Below, one piece after another: positions 1 to 9,558 of a stretch of DNA of 64,000 nt. The notes under the pieces were generated by a model, which saw only the letters and a list, made by a program, of their open reading frames with translations, was not told the origin of the DNA and made no database searches. Source of the stretch: JAODBQ01 sp047602055 (GTDB lineage Bacteria > Actinomycetota > Acidimicrobiia > Acidimicrobiales > Ilumatobacteraceae); the NCBI GenBank assembly GCA_047602055.1, contig JASGIG010000001.1, positions 1,550,001 through 1,614,000 on the forward strand. The letters run 5' to 3'. Each line of letters starts with the position of its first letter. Positions within the stretch are counted from its first letter, which is position 1. The position numbers and the translations under genes are program-made.

Positions 1-27
1 TCGGTGGTGTCCAGGCGCCCGGTGGCG

Positions 28-3000
28 TCAGGCGACCGGTTCGCGCGCCAGCAGGCTGGCGAGGACGTGCTCCCAGCCGTCGGCGAGGGGGATGCGGTCG
101 TCGGCCGCAGGGTGGGCTTCGCCGGTGAGCAGCTCGGCGGCGCGGGTGGCCAGGGCGATGGCGACGACGTCGCCGACCGACGTGGCCAGCTCGACGGCCT
201 CGTCGATCGACGCCGTCGCCGCGACCGGGTGGTCGAGGCGGGCGTGGGCGGCGGCGGCACCGACGTGGGCCATGACGCGGTCGAGGTACGAGCTGCCGCG
301 GCCCTTGACGAACACGGCGTTGGCGTGGGCCAGCGCCCGCCCGGGATCGGGGAGCATGCCGAGCACGAGCGACCCGACGGCGTGGGCGAACGGGTGGTCC
401 CACTCCTGGTCCGGCAGGGACTCCAGCGTCGCCACCGCCTCGTCGAGGCGGTCGCACTGGGCGAGTGCCATCGACAGCAGGATCAGCGGCTCCCACGCCT
501 CGCTGCCGGCGGCGCGCATCTCGGCGATCGCCCGCGTCGCGTGGTTCGCCGCCAGCGCCCCGTCGCCACGGTGCATCGCCGCGCCGGCGATCGCCAGCAG
601 CGGGATGGTGCCGGCAGCGGCCACCTCGCCGAGGGCGAACAGCTCCTCCTCGGTGCGCAGCGCCAGCGCGGTGCGGCCGAGCGCGGTCTGCGCCCGCATG
701 AGCGGGGCCATCGACTGGGCGAGGCCGTAGCGGTCCTCCAGCTTGCGGAACCGCTTGCGGGCCAGCGCGGCGAGCGTGGCGGCCTCGTCGAGCTGTCCCT
801 GCCACAGCCGCAGGTTGGCCTGCAGCGTCTGCATCATCGCCGCCGCCCACGTGTCGCCGCGCTCCTCGGCCTCGACGGCGACCTGGTTTGCCAGCTCCTC
901 GGCGACGTCGAAGTGGCACAGGAAGAACTCGACGTAGGCGAGCAGGCCGAGCACCCAGCCGACCCCGTTGCGGTCGCCGAGCTCGGCGAGCGTCTCCGCC
1001 GAGCGCTGCAGCCGGGCGTGGGCGACCTCGAAGTCACCGGACATGAACCCGATCCACGCCCGGTGCTGCTCGATCCAGGCCATGCCGCGGCGATCGCCGA
1101 GCTCGCGGAACAGGGCGTCGGCCTCGCCGAAGAACCACTCGGCGTCGACCAGCGAGCCACCGAACAGCTCGATGAACCCGCGTGAGCGCAACGCCTGGGC
1201 GAGCAGGTCGGGGCGGTCGAGGTCGCGGAGGATCTCGACGGCGAGGCCGAGCTCGGCACGCGCCTGATCGAGGCGCCCGGCGGCGTGCAGCATCGTGCCG
1301 AACAGCCGCCGCGCCTCGCCCTCGGCGGCCCGGTCGCCGGCGGCGATCGCCTCGGCCAGCACGGCGTCGAGATCGGCGCGGGCCTCGTCGTACAGGCGCT
1401 GGTCGACGAGCGCGCTGGCCCGCAGCAGGCGCAGGCGTGAGCGGACCTCGTCCACGTCGGGCACCGGCGGGGCGGCCGGGTCCGTCGGCGCGGCGAGCAG
1501 GTCGAGAGCGCGGGTGGCGTCGCTGACGGCGGCGCGCAGGCCGCCGGCGTCGAGTGCCCGCGTCGCCGCGCCGGTCAGCGCCTCGATCGCGTCGACCCGC
1601 ACCGTGGGCGGCACGCCGACGACGTGGCCGAGCTCGAGCTCCAGCTCGGCGGCCGTCGCCAGGTGGTGGGCGCGCGAGTCGAGCGTCGCCGGACCCGCGG
1701 CTCCCGCGGCGACGATCTCGCTCAGCCCCTTGGCTACGCCGGCATGGCGTGCGGCGCGCGACGCCTTCGTCAGGGTCTGGTAGGCGGCCTCGCGCACCGA
1801 GTCGCTGCGGAACTCCCAGCGGTCGCCGTGGACCTCCAACAGGCCGAGCTCGTCCAGCTCGCGCACCGTCGCCCTGTTGAACGGCTGGTTGATCGCCGTG
1901 GCGAACTTCTGCAGGTAGGCGATCGAGCCGGAGCTGCCGAGCGTCGCCGCGTTCTCGATCACCTGGCGCTGGGCGACGCTGAGCTGGTCGAGCCGGGCGC
2001 CGATCAGGGCGCGCAGCGAGTCGGGCAGCTCGCCGGTGCCGACGCCGGCGAGCCCGGCGAGCTCCTGGAGGAACAAGGGGTTGCCGCCGCTGCGCTCGTA
2101 GAGCTGGTCGAGCAGGCGGTCGTCGGCGTCGCGGCCGACGAGCAGGCTGCGGGCCAGCTCGTCGGTCTCCTCGTGCGACAGTGGCTGCAGGGCCAGCGAG
2201 ATCACCGAGACCCGGTCGCTGTGCGGCGGCCAGGCCAGATCGCTGCCGGCGCGCATCGCCGTGACGAGCGCGAACGGGCGACGGGCGAGCGTGTGGACGA
2301 GATGGTCGAGCAGGTCGATCAACCGCACGTCGGCCCAGTGCAGGTTGTCCACGGCGAGCACCGTCGGCTGGTGGTCGCTCATCCGCTCCAGCGCCTTGGT
2401 GATCCCCCAGTGGATCGACGAGCGCGGACTGGCCGGGTCGAGGTCGTCGACCTTGGACGGATAGCCGTGGACGTGGGCGAACACCTCGGCGATGCGCATC
2501 GTCTCGGTCGGGTCGGCGTTCGGCGAGATCTGCGCGGAGCGCGCCGCGATCTCGGCGCGCAGCTCCTCGGGCCCGAGCGCCGGGTCGACCTCGAAGCGCT
2601 CGGCGAGCGCCAGCGCCACCGGCCAGTACGGGTTGGCCTGCCCGTACGCGATGCAGTGACCATGGAGGAGGGTGACCTCGTGGGCGGCGCACGACGCCAC
2701 CCGATCCAGGACCTCGGTCACCAGGCGGCGCTTGCCGACGCCGTTCTCGCCGGTGACGGAGACGACGACGGCGCGGTCGCGCTCGATCGACTGGTCGACG
2801 GCGATCTGGGCGATCGACAGCTCGGCGGCTCGGCCGACCAGCGGAACCTCGGTGCGGTGGCGGCGGCGAACGCCCGGCGGGGCGGTGGCGGCGACGGCCA
2901 GCCAGGCTCGGATCGGGCGCTCCCGCCCGCGGGCGACGAGCTCGCCGGCCGACTCGTAGTCGATCGTGTGGGCGGTGAGCGCGTAGGTCGATTCGCCGAC

Positions 3001-3522
3001 GATCACCCGGCCGGGCGGGGCCATCGACTGCAAACGGGACGCGGTGTTGACGACGTCGCCCATCGCCGTGTACTCGGTGCCGGCGAGCGTGCCGACGAGC
3101 ACCTCGCCGGTGTTGATCCCGACGCGCATGCGGATGTCGACGCCACCGTCGGGTGTCGAGCGGGCCGTCGTGCGCGCCAGCGTCTCGTGCATCCGCAGCC
3201 CGGCACGGACGGCCCGCTCCGGGTCGTCCTCGTGGCCGACCGGGGCGCCGAACAGGGCGAGGATGCCGTCGCCGAGCAGCTTGTCGACCCGGCCGCCGTA
3301 CTCGGCGATGTCGTCGACGAGGCGGGCGAAGCTGCGGTCGACGAGCCGCTTGGCCTGCTCGGGGTCCATGAACTCGGCGAGCGACGTGAACCCGACCAGA
3401 TCGGCGAACAGGACGGTGACGATCCGCCGCTCCTCGTTGGGCAGCACGCTGAGCGCGTGACCACACGAGGGACAGAACCGGGCGCCCTCGGGGACCTCGG
3501 CCGCGCACGACGGGCACTGCAT
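28..3522 (-). CDS. Zinc-ribbon / class III nucleotide cyclase / AAA ATPase / TPR regulator
   Basis: A protein of 1,164 aa. A CxxC...CxxC zinc ribbon lies at residues 3-22. A class III cyclase domain follows at about 32-200, with both metal-binding aspartate segments visible (LFADLVGF and LLGDGILALFG). Next is an AAA/NACHT-like ATPase with a P-loop written GENGVGKR and a Walker B-like VLAVDNLHWAD, and finally a long helical TPR-like half to the C-terminus. Class III cyclases make cAMP or cGMP; with this architecture the ATPase/TPR part is usually taken as a sensor or signalling scaffold, but the signal is unknown. The start is the ATG just before CPSC; the longer reading frame upstream crosses the neighbouring gene and has no homology. 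It is divergent from the two-component pair at 3597. Confidence 0.88.
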   Translation of the reverse strand: MQCPSCAAEVPEGARFCPSCGHALSVLPNEERRIVTVLFADLVGFTSLAEFMDPEQAKRLVDRSFARLVDDIAEYGGRVDKLLGDGILALFGAPVGHEDDPERAVRAGLRMHETLARTTARSTPDGGVDIRMRVGINTGEVLVGTLAGTEYTAMGDVVNTASRLQSMAPPGRVIVGESTYALTAHTIDYESAGELVARGRERPIRAWLAVAATAPPGVRRRHRTEVPLVGRAAELSIAQIAVDQSIERDRAVVVSVTGENGVGKRRLVTEVLDRVASCAAHEVTLLHGHCIAYGQANPYWPVALALAERFEVDPALGPEELRAEIAARSAQISPNADPTETMRIAEVFAHVHGYPSKVDDLDPASPRSSIHWGITKALERMSDHQPTVLAVDNLHWADVRLIDLLDHLVHTLARRPFALVTAMRAGSDLAWPPHSDRVSVISLALQPLSHEETDELARSLLVGRDADDRLLDQLYERSGGNPLFLQELAGLAGVGTGELPDSLRALIGARLDQLSVAQRQVIENAATLGSSGSIAYLQKFATAINQPFNRATVRELDELGLLEVHGDRWEFRSDSVREAAYQTLTKASRAARHAGVAKGLSEIVAAGAAGPATLDSRAHHLATAAELELELGHVVGVPPTVRVDAIEALTGAATRALDAGGLRAAVSDATRALDLLAAPTDPAAPPVPDVDEVRSRLRLLRASALVDQRLYDEARADLDAVLAEAIAAGDRAAEGEARRLFGTMLHAAGRLDQARAELGLAVEILRDLDRPDLLAQALRSRGFIELFGGSLVDAEWFFGEADALFRELGDRRGMAWIEQHRAWIGFMSGDFEVAHARLQRSAETLAELGDRNGVGWVLGLLAYVEFFLCHFDVAEELANQVAVEAEERGDTWAAAMMQTLQANLRLWQGQLDEAATLAALARKRFRKLEDRYGLAQSMAPLMRAQTALGRTALALRTEEELFALGEVAAAGTIPLLAIAGAAMHRGDGALAANHATRAIAEMRAAGSEAWEPLILLSMALAQCDRLDEAVATLESLPDQEWDHPFAHAVGSLVLGMLPDPGRALAHANAVFVKGRGSSYLDRVMAHVGAAAAHARLDHPVAATASIDEAVELATSVGDVVAIALATRAAELLTGEAHPAADDRIPLADGWEHVLASLLAREPVA

Positions 3523-3596
3523 CAATCCGCGAGCGTACGGCAGATCAACCCACGGGCGGATGCCTGATCCGCAGGGCGGGGGTACCGTCGCCGCCC

Positions 3597-4845
3597 ATGG
3601 CGCAGGCGACGGCCGACCGGGCGGCTGGTGCGATGGCGGGCGTGCCGGCCGATGCGTCGGCTGCCGCGCCGGCGACCTGGCCGCAGCGGGCACCGTCACC
3701 GGTGCGCTGGGTGTGCGCCCACCCCCAGGTCGCCGACACCGCGCTTGCCGGCTTCCTGGCCGTCGCCGCGCTCGGCGCCCTGTTCGGACACGTCCACCCC
3801 GAGCCTCCAGAACAACGCCGGGTTGGTGCTGCTGGCCCTCGCCTCGTCGCTGCCGTTGGCGCTTCGGCGGCGCCGCCCCGCGGTCGTGCTGGCCGTGGTC
3901 GTCGCCGCCCAGGTCGGCCTGGAGCTGGCCGATGCGTACGGGCCCGGCTGGCTGGCGGCGACGTTCGCGGCGTACACGCTGACGAGCCGCTCGCCGGCGA
4001 TGACGCCGCGGCGGATCCTCCTCGTCGTCGGCGCGGCCTGCATCCCGGTCACCATCGTCAGCCTGCTCGCCGATCGCAACCCGTTGACGTTCCTGCCGAG
4101 CGTCATCGTCCTCACGCTGGTCATGCTGATCGGCGACCGCGTCCGCCGCTCGCGCGACCTCGCCCGACAGATCGCCACGCAGGCTGCCGAGCAGCAGCGT
4201 CAGGCCGCCGAGCAGGCGCTGCGCGACGAGCGCACGCGCATCGCCCGCGAGCTGCACGACGTGGTCGCCCACAGCCTGAGCGCGATGGTCATCCAGGCCG
4301 CCGCGGCGCGCCGCCAGCTGACCGGCGACCTGGCGCGCGCCGAGCAGGTGCTCCTCGACGTCGAGGCCACCGGGCGCTCGGCGATGCACGAGATGCGCCG
4401 CGTGCTCGGCGTGCTGCGCAGCGACGGTTCGGCGACCGCGCAGCTCGCCCCGCAGCCCTCGATCGAGATGATCGCCGAACTGGTCGAGGCGGCCGGCGAC
4501 CTGCCGGTGCGCCTGCACGTCGCCGACGACGCGTCGCTTGCCGACGTGCCGGCGGCGGTCGGGGTCAGCGCGTACCGCGTCGTCCAGGAGGCGCTGACCA
4601 ACGTGCGCCGCCACGCCGGCGTGGTCCGCGTCGTCGACGTCACCGTGTGCCGCAGCGCCGGCGAGCTGGCCGTCGAGGTGGTCGACGACGGCCGCGGTGC
4701 CAGCGTGCCCGAGCGCGCCGGCGGCTTCGGCCTCGTCGGCATGCGCGAACGTGTCGGCATGTTCGCCGGCACGCTCGTCACCGGGCCGCGCCAGGGTGGC
4801 GGATGGCGGGTGCGGGCGGTGTTCCCGCTGGACGTCGCGGCGTGA
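3597..4845 (+). CDS. Sensor histidine kinase, HisKA_3 type (1-nt frameshift near N-terminus)
   Basis: Membrane sensor kinase of about 415 aa. The C-terminal half has the dimerisation H-box RIARELHDVVAH, an N-box (QEALTNVRRHA) and ATP-lid glycines (DDGRG, GFGLVGMRERV), as in NarL-partner kinases. The first 68 residues, including a hydrophobic segment TALAGFLAVAALGALF, read from the ATG at 3597. The remainder (QNNAGLVLLALASSLPLALRRRRP onward) reads one frame over, so a single-base shift lies at about 3800-3806. The alternative ATG at 3628 in the downstream frame would start with an arginine-rich stretch lacking the first membrane segment, so I prefer 3597 plus a shift. The stop overlaps the GTG of the response regulator (GTGA), so the two are co-translated. 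Confidence 0.82.
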
Positions 4846-5507
4846 TCCGTGTGGCCCTGGTCGACGACCAGGCGATGGTCCGCGCCGGGTTCCGGATGAT
4901 CCTCGAGAGCGAGGCGGATCTGGCCGTGGTCGGCGAGGCGCCGGACGGCCGTGACGCGGTGGCGCTCGTCGAGCGTGCCCGGCCCGACGTCGTCCTGATG
5001 GACGTGCGCATGCCGCACCTCGACGGCATCGAGGCGACCCGCCGGATCCAGGCGCTCGCCGATCCGCCGCACGTCCTGATCCTGACGACGTTCGACCTCG
5101 ACGACTACGTCTACGCGGCGCTGCGCGCCGGGGCCAGCGGCTTCCTGCTCAAGGACGCGCCCGCGGAGCAGCTCGTCGACGCGGTCCGGGTGATCGCCCG
5201 CGGCGACGCACTGCTCGCGCCGTCGGTCACCCGCCGGTTGATCGAGGAGGTTGCCCGCCGCCCGGCTGTCGACGCCACCACGACGCCGGGTCTCACGGAC
5301 CTCACCGATCGCGAGCGTGAGGTGCTGCAGCTCATCGCCCGCGGCCTGTCCAACGCCGAGATCGCCGAGCGTCTCTACCTCGGCGAGGCCACCGTGAAGA
5401 CCCACGTCGGGCGGGTGCTCACCAAGCTCGGCCTGCGCGACCGCGTCCAGGCCGTCGTCGTCGCCTACGAGTCCGGTCTGGTGACCCCCGGCGCCGTCGA
5501 CGACTGA
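4842..5507 (+). CDS. NarL/LuxR-family response regulator
   Basis: 221 aa. An N-terminal receiver domain has the acidic pair D8/D9, phospho-acceptor D54 (VVLMDVRMP), the conserved Thr in LILTTFD and Lys in LLKDAP. A C-terminal LuxR-type HTH (LTDREREVLQLIARGLSNAEIAERL...TVKTHVGRVLTKLGLRDR) follows. The GTG start overlaps the stop of the kinase gene by GTGA, so it is the cognate partner. The ABC exporter genes follow on the same strand after a 77-bp gap. Control of a neighbouring MacB-type exporter by such a pair is common in Actinobacteria and is a reasonable guess here, not something the sequence shows. Confidence 0.93.
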   Translation: MIRVALVDDQAMVRAGFRMILESEADLAVVGEAPDGRDAVALVERARPDVVLMDVRMPHLDGIEATRRIQALADPPHVLILTTFDLDDYVYAALRAGASGFLLKDAPAEQLVDAVRVIARGDALLAPSVTRRLIEEVARRPAVDATTTPGLTDLTDREREVLQLIARGLSNAEIAERLYLGEATVKTHVGRVLTKLGLRDRVQAVVVAYESGLVTPGAVDD

Positions 5508-5584
5508 CGTTCCGCCTGGCGGCGGACCCATGGTCACCCGGAAAGTGGATGCGCCGCTCGGCCGTGGCCGCTACAACGGTCGGG

Positions 5585-6325
5585 ATGAGCGAGACGACGA
5601 CGACGGCCGCTGCGGGCGCGGCCGATGCGCTGAAGGTCTACGGCAGCGGCGACAACGAGGTGCGCGCCCTGGACGGGGTGACCGTGCAGTTCGAGCGCGG
5701 CAGGTTCACCGCGATCATGGGGCCGTCGGGCTCTGGCAAGAGCACGCTGATGCACTGCCTGGCCGGCCTCGACGACCTCACCAGCGGCGCCGTGTACATC
5801 GGCGACACCTACCTGGCGAAGCTCAACGACAAGCAGCTCACCGAGTTGCGGCGCACGGCCGTCGGCTTCATCTTCCAGGCCTACAACCTGGTGCCGACGC
5901 TCACCGCCGAGGAGAACATCACCCTGCCGCTGCTGCTCGGCGGCAACAAGGGCGACGAGGAGTGGATCAACCGGGTGATCGACACCGTCGGCCTGCGCCA
6001 GCGGTTGAAGCACCGCCCGAGCGAGCTGAGCGGTGGCCAGCAGCAGCGCGTCGCCGTCGCCCGTGCCCTGGCCAGCCGGCCGACGATCATCTTCGCCGAC
6101 GAGCCCACCGGCAACCTCGACAGCCGCACCGGTGCAGAGATCCTCGACTTCATGCGCCGCGCCGTGCGCGAGCTGGGTCAGACGATCGTGATGGTCACCC
6201 ACGATCCGGTTGCCGCGAGCTACGCCGACCGCGTCGTCTTCCTCGCCGACGGCAGGATCGTCGACGAGATGGCCGAGCCCACCGCGGAGCGCGTGTTGGA
6301 TCGAATGAAGCGCTTCGGGGACTGA
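5585..6325 (+). CDS. ABC transporter ATP-binding protein, MacB/LolD type
   Basis: 246 aa cytoplasmic ATPase with Walker A GPSGSGKS at residues 46-53, Q-loop (FQAYNLVPTLTAEENI), signature LSGGQQQR, Walker B IIFADEPTG and switch His in MVTHD. This is the MacB/LolD/FtsE branch that partners FtsX-like permeases; the permease is the next gene. The start is the ATG at 5585 (MSETTTT), since an in-frame upstream GTG adds only an unconserved tail. The stop is followed directly by two tandem copies of the dispersed element described below, which separate it from the permease. Confidence 0.92.
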   Translation: MSETTTTAAAGAADALKVYGSGDNEVRALDGVTVQFERGRFTAIMGPSGSGKSTLMHCLAGLDDLTSGAVYIGDTYLAKLNDKQLTELRRTAVGFIFQAYNLVPTLTAEENITLPLLLGGNKGDEEWINRVIDTVGLRQRLKHRPSELSGGQQQRVAVARALASRPTIIFADEPTGNLDSRTGAEILDFMRRAVRELGQTIVMVTHDPVAASYADRVVFLADGRIVDEMAEPTAERVLDRMKRFGD

Positions 6326-6430
6326 CATGTTCGGGCTCCGATCGCAGCCGAGCTGCTCCCTTCGCCTGCCGTGCTCGCTGCCTCCGCTGCGCTTCGGCGC
6401 TCGCCGCTTCTTGGATCGGTGGTAACTCCG
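6326..6430 (+). repeat. Post-stop dispersed element, copy A (tandem unit 1)
   Basis: A 104-nt unit (from 6327) beginning one base after the stop of the ABC ATPase gene. It contains a small hairpin GCAGC-CGA-GCTGC at 6344-6356 and, near its end, GCGC-TTCG-GCGC. It is repeated almost exactly at 6431-6534 and more distantly at 39510, 45988, 59163 (minus) and 61418 (minus). It also has an ATG-to-TAA reading frame of 32 codons, which is less well conserved than the nucleotides. Confidence 0.9.
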
Positions 6431-6534
6431 ATGTTCGTGCTCCGGTCGCAGCCGAGCTGCTCCCTTCGCCTGCCGTGCTCGCTGCCTCCGCTGCGCTTCG
6501 GCGCTCGCCGCTTCTTGGATCGGTGGTAACTCCG
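6431..6534 (+). repeat. Post-stop dispersed element, copy B (tandem unit 2)
   Basis: Second 104-nt unit, differing from unit A at two positions near its start. It ends exactly where the permease ATG begins, and the permease start (ATGTTCCGGCTC) resembles the element start (ATGTTCGTGCTC), so the junction looks like the edge of a third unit. The hairpin GCAGC-CGA-GCTGC is at 6448-6460. The tail GGATCGGTGGTAACTCCG supplies whatever ribosome-binding sequence the permease has. Confidence 0.9.
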
Positions 6535-9090
6535 ATGTTCCGGCTCTCACTGAAGAACGTGCTGGCCCGCAAGGGCCGGCTGACGCTCACCGCGCTGGCG
6601 ATCATCGCCGGCACCGCCTTCCTGTCCGGCGTGTTCGTGTTCAGCGACACGATCAGCGGGGCGTTCGACAAGATCTTCGCCAGCGCGTTCGCCAACACGG
6701 ACGCCTACGTCCGCTCGACCAACAAGGTCGAGGCGAACTTCAACACGACCCGCGACCAGATCCCCGACTCGCTGATCGCCACGGTCCAGGCGGTGCCGGG
6801 CGTAGCGTCTGCATCCGGCGACATCCAGGGCTACGCCCAGATGAGCACCAGCGACGGCAAGGAGATGGGCGGTGGAGGCCCGCCGACGTTCGGCGCCGCG
6901 TACACCGGCGCGCCCACCTCGCCGTGGACGATCGCCGACGGCCGGGCGCCGAGCGGCAGCACCGAGGTGGTGATCGACCGGGGGACCGCGAAGCGCTACG
7001 ACGTCGCCGTCGGCGACGAGATCAGCATCACCACGCAGGTCGGCACGCAGCAGTTCACCGTCGTCGGCGACGTCCGCTTCGCCGGTGAGGACTCCACCGG
7101 TGGCACGTCGTGGGCCTTGTTCGACCTGCCCACCGCGCAGAGCTTCGTGCTCGGCAAGACCGGGGTGGTCGACGCCATCGACGTCGGCGGCGACGGCACG
7201 CTCAGCCAGCAGGAGCTGGCCGACCGCATCCAGCAGGCGCTCGTCGACGCCGGCAACCAGAACGTGGAGACGCTCACCGGCAAGCAGATCACCGCCGAGA
7301 ACAAGAGCGAGATCGAGAAGAGCCTCAGCTTTCTGACGCTGTTCCTGTCGATCTTCGCCCTGATCGCGATCTTCGTCGGCAGCTTCATCATCTTCAACGT
7401 GTTCAGCATCTCGGCGGCGCAGCGCCAGCAGGAGAACGCACTGCTGCGCGCCATCGGGGCGAGCCGTGGCCAAGTCACCCGCAGCCTGCTCGTGGAGGCC
7501 GTCGTCGTCGGCGTCGCCGGCTCGCTGCTCGGCTACCTCGGTGGTGTCGCCCTGGCCAAGGCGATCTTCGTCCTGCTCTCGGCGTTCGGTCTCGACTTCG
7601 CCTCCAGCTCGTTGCAGATCGAGCCCGGAGGCTTCGTCGTCACCATGCTCGTCGGCGTGCTCGTCACGCTCCTGTGCGCCATCGTCCCGGCCATTCGCTC
7701 GGGGCGGATCCCCCCACTGGCGGCGATGCGCGACGTCAGCGTCGACCGCGCCGGGATCTCCCGCAAGCGGATCGTCGTCGGCGTCGCGTTCCTGGCGATC
7801 GCCGCGGTCGGCATCGCTGCTGGTCTCGGCGGGACGACGGAGCTGCTCGGTGTCGGTGTCGTCGGCCTGTTCGTCGCGCTGATCGCGCTCGGCCCGCTCG
7901 TCGCCGGCCCGACGGCCACGCTGGCCACCCCGATCCTGCGGTCGATCGGTGGGGTGCTCGGCGCGATCGCCGGGCGCAACGCGGCGCGCAACCCGAAGCG
8001 CATCGCGCTCACCGCCGGGGCGCTCGGCGTCGGTCTGTCGCTCCTCGTCGGCGTGGCGACGCTCGGCGCTTCGGCCAAGCAGTCGGTCCGCGATCAGGTC
8101 GGCGCGCAGTTCCTCGGCGACTTCACGATCGCTCCGAGCGCCGCCGGCAGTGGGTTCGGCGGCCTGCCGCAGGGCCTGGCCGACCAGGTCGCCCAGCTAC
8201 CCGAGGTGCGCGCGGCTGCCGGCCTCGGGGCCACCGCCGTCAACCTCGCCGAGCCGGGCGACGAGCAGGCGAACGGCAAGCTCGTCGCCGTCGTCGATCC
8301 GACGCAGGCCGAGGGCACGCTCGGGCTGGAGTTCAGCGCAGGCAGCTGGGCCGATCTCACCGCCGACTCGATCATCGTCTCCAAGGAGCACGCCGACGAG
8401 CAGGGCCTCGCCGTCGGCGACACGATCGTGGTGACGCTGCTCGACGGCACGTCCAAGGAGCTGGCGGTCGGGGCGATCTTCGACTCCAAGATCTTCGGTG
8501 CCTACATCCTCGATCGCTCGACGTTCGACGGGTCGAGCAACCCGGTGTTCGACAGCCTCGTCGTGATCACCGCCGAACCGGGCGAGCAGGCGGCCGCGGA
8601 AGCGGCGATCGAGCCGATCGTCGAGCAGTACCCGACGGCCGAGTTGCAGACTCGCGACGAGTACATCGACAGCCAGTCCGACCAGGTCGACTCGTTCCTC
8701 AACTTCATCTACGGCCTGCTGGGGATGTCGATCTTCATCGCCATCCTCGGCATCGTCATCACCATGCTGCTGTCCGTCTACGAGCGCCGGCGCGAGCTGG
8801 GGCTGATGCGCGCCGTCGGCACCACGCGCGGGCAGGTCGCCGGCAGCACCGTGTGGGAGTCGGTGCTCGTCGCCCTCATCGGTGCGATGATGGGTGTCGT
8901 GCTCGGCCTGGTGCTGGGCTGGGTGGTGGTCAAGGCGCTGCGTGACGAAGGCTTGACCTCGTTCGCCCTCCCCGTGTCGAGCATCGTCGTCTTCGCTGCG
9001 CTGGCGATCTTCCTCGCCGTCGTCTTCGCCCTGATCCCCGCCTGGCGTGCGTCGCGCGCCGACATCCTCAGCGCTATCGCCACGACCTGA
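6535..9090 (+). CDS. ABC transporter permease, MacB/FtsX type with two FtsX domains
   Basis: 851 aa membrane protein. An N-terminal transmembrane helix is followed by a periplasmic MacB-like domain (to about residue 250), a first FtsX block with three membrane segments (SIFALIAIFVGSFIIFNVFSI onward), two central membrane helices, a second extracytoplasmic domain and a second FtsX block at the C-terminus (GLLGMSIFIAILGIVITMLL onward). The ending RASRADILSAIATT is typical of the family. It pairs with the ATPase at 5585 as an exporter of lipids, peptides or drugs; the substrate is not predictable. The start is the ATG immediately after the tandem element, giving MFRLSLKNVLARKGR, the usual family N-terminus. 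Confidence 0.92.
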   Translation: MFRLSLKNVLARKGRLTLTALAIIAGTAFLSGVFVFSDTISGAFDKIFASAFANTDAYVRSTNKVEANFNTTRDQIPDSLIATVQAVPGVASASGDIQGYAQMSTSDGKEMGGGGPPTFGAAYTGAPTSPWTIADGRAPSGSTEVVIDRGTAKRYDVAVGDEISITTQVGTQQFTVVGDVRFAGEDSTGGTSWALFDLPTAQSFVLGKTGVVDAIDVGGDGTLSQQELADRIQQALVDAGNQNVETLTGKQITAENKSEIEKSLSFLTLFLSIFALIAIFVGSFIIFNVFSISAAQRQQENALLRAIGASRGQVTRSLLVEAVVVGVAGSLLGYLGGVALAKAIFVLLSAFGLDFASSSLQIEPGGFVVTMLVGVLVTLLCAIVPAIRSGRIPPLAAMRDVSVDRAGISRKRIVVGVAFLAIAAVGIAAGLGGTTELLGVGVVGLFVALIALGPLVAGPTATLATPILRSIGGVLGAIAGRNAARNPKRIALTAGALGVGLSLLVGVATLGASAKQSVRDQVGAQFLGDFTIAPSAAGSGFGGLPQGLADQVAQLPEVRAAAGLGATAVNLAEPGDEQANGKLVAVVDPTQAEGTLGLEFSAGSWADLTADSIIVSKEHADEQGLAVGDTIVVTLLDGTSKELAVGAIFDSKIFGAYILDRSTFDGSSNPVFDSLVVITAEPGEQAAAEAAIEPIVEQYPTAELQTRDEYIDSQSDQVDSFLNFIYGLLGMSIFIAILGIVITMLLSVYERRRELGLMRAVGTTRGQVAGSTVWESVLVALIGAMMGVVLGLVLGWVVVKALRDEGLTSFALPVSSIVVFAALAIFLAVVFALIPAWRASRADILSAIATT

Positions 9091-9243
9091 CGGTCGGTAC
9101 CGGCCTCTTCGGAACGGTCGGCCTCACAGCCGACCCATGCGACGGGCTCCTTGGCGGTCGCGCCGCTACGCGTGGCTCGTTGCGCGACCCGTGGGGCCAA
9201 GGCAGAACCTTCTCGCGCTTGGGCCGAGCCTCAGGGTGGCCTG

Positions 9244-9553
9244 ATGCTGCGTCTGGCGTCGCGGTCCGCACGGGCGCGGTGGGGGCGGCTCGTTCTCGCC
9301 GCGCTGGCGTTCGGCTTCGAGACCCGCGACAGGGTCGCCGCCGAGACGGCGGGCTGCCGGCCCGTGTGCAGGCCGCGCTCGGCCCCGGCGTCGCCGAGGC
9401 GCTGAGCCGCCAGCAGATCACCGAGCAGCAGGACGAGGTCGGCAAGGCGCTGCGCTTCGTCGACACCGCGTTCGAGTCGGAGTGGTTGCCGCGGTGATCC
9501 CGTCCCGGCGGGCGATCAGGGTCGACATCCTCGCGGCGATCGCGACAGAGTGA
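9244..9553 (+). pseudogene. Remnant of a second FtsX-type ABC permease
   Basis: Three fragments in three frames match the intact permease just upstream in order: an N-terminus (MLRLASRSARARWGRLVLAALAFG, compare MFRLSLKNVLARKGRLTLTALA), a middle piece (VQAALGPGVAEALSRQQITEQQDEVGKALRF, compare the QQALVDAG...KQITAENKSEIEKSLSF region), and a C-terminus (IPSRRAIRVDILAAIATE, compare IPAWRASRADILSAIATT). About 310 bp remain of about 2.5 kb. A paralogue has been lost by internal deletions; it is not functional. Confidence 0.75.
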
Positions 9554-9558
9554 CGGGG

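Noticed and set aside
4..1185. Long plus-strand open frame across the cyclase gene
   Set aside because: It is the complement of a clear minus-strand coding gene; its residues are arginine- and glycine-rich with no domain.
6390..6402. GCGC-TTCG-GCGC as a conserved second hairpin of the element
   Set aside because: It is perfect in copies A and B but mismatched in C, D, E and F, with no compensatory changes, unlike the first hairpin.
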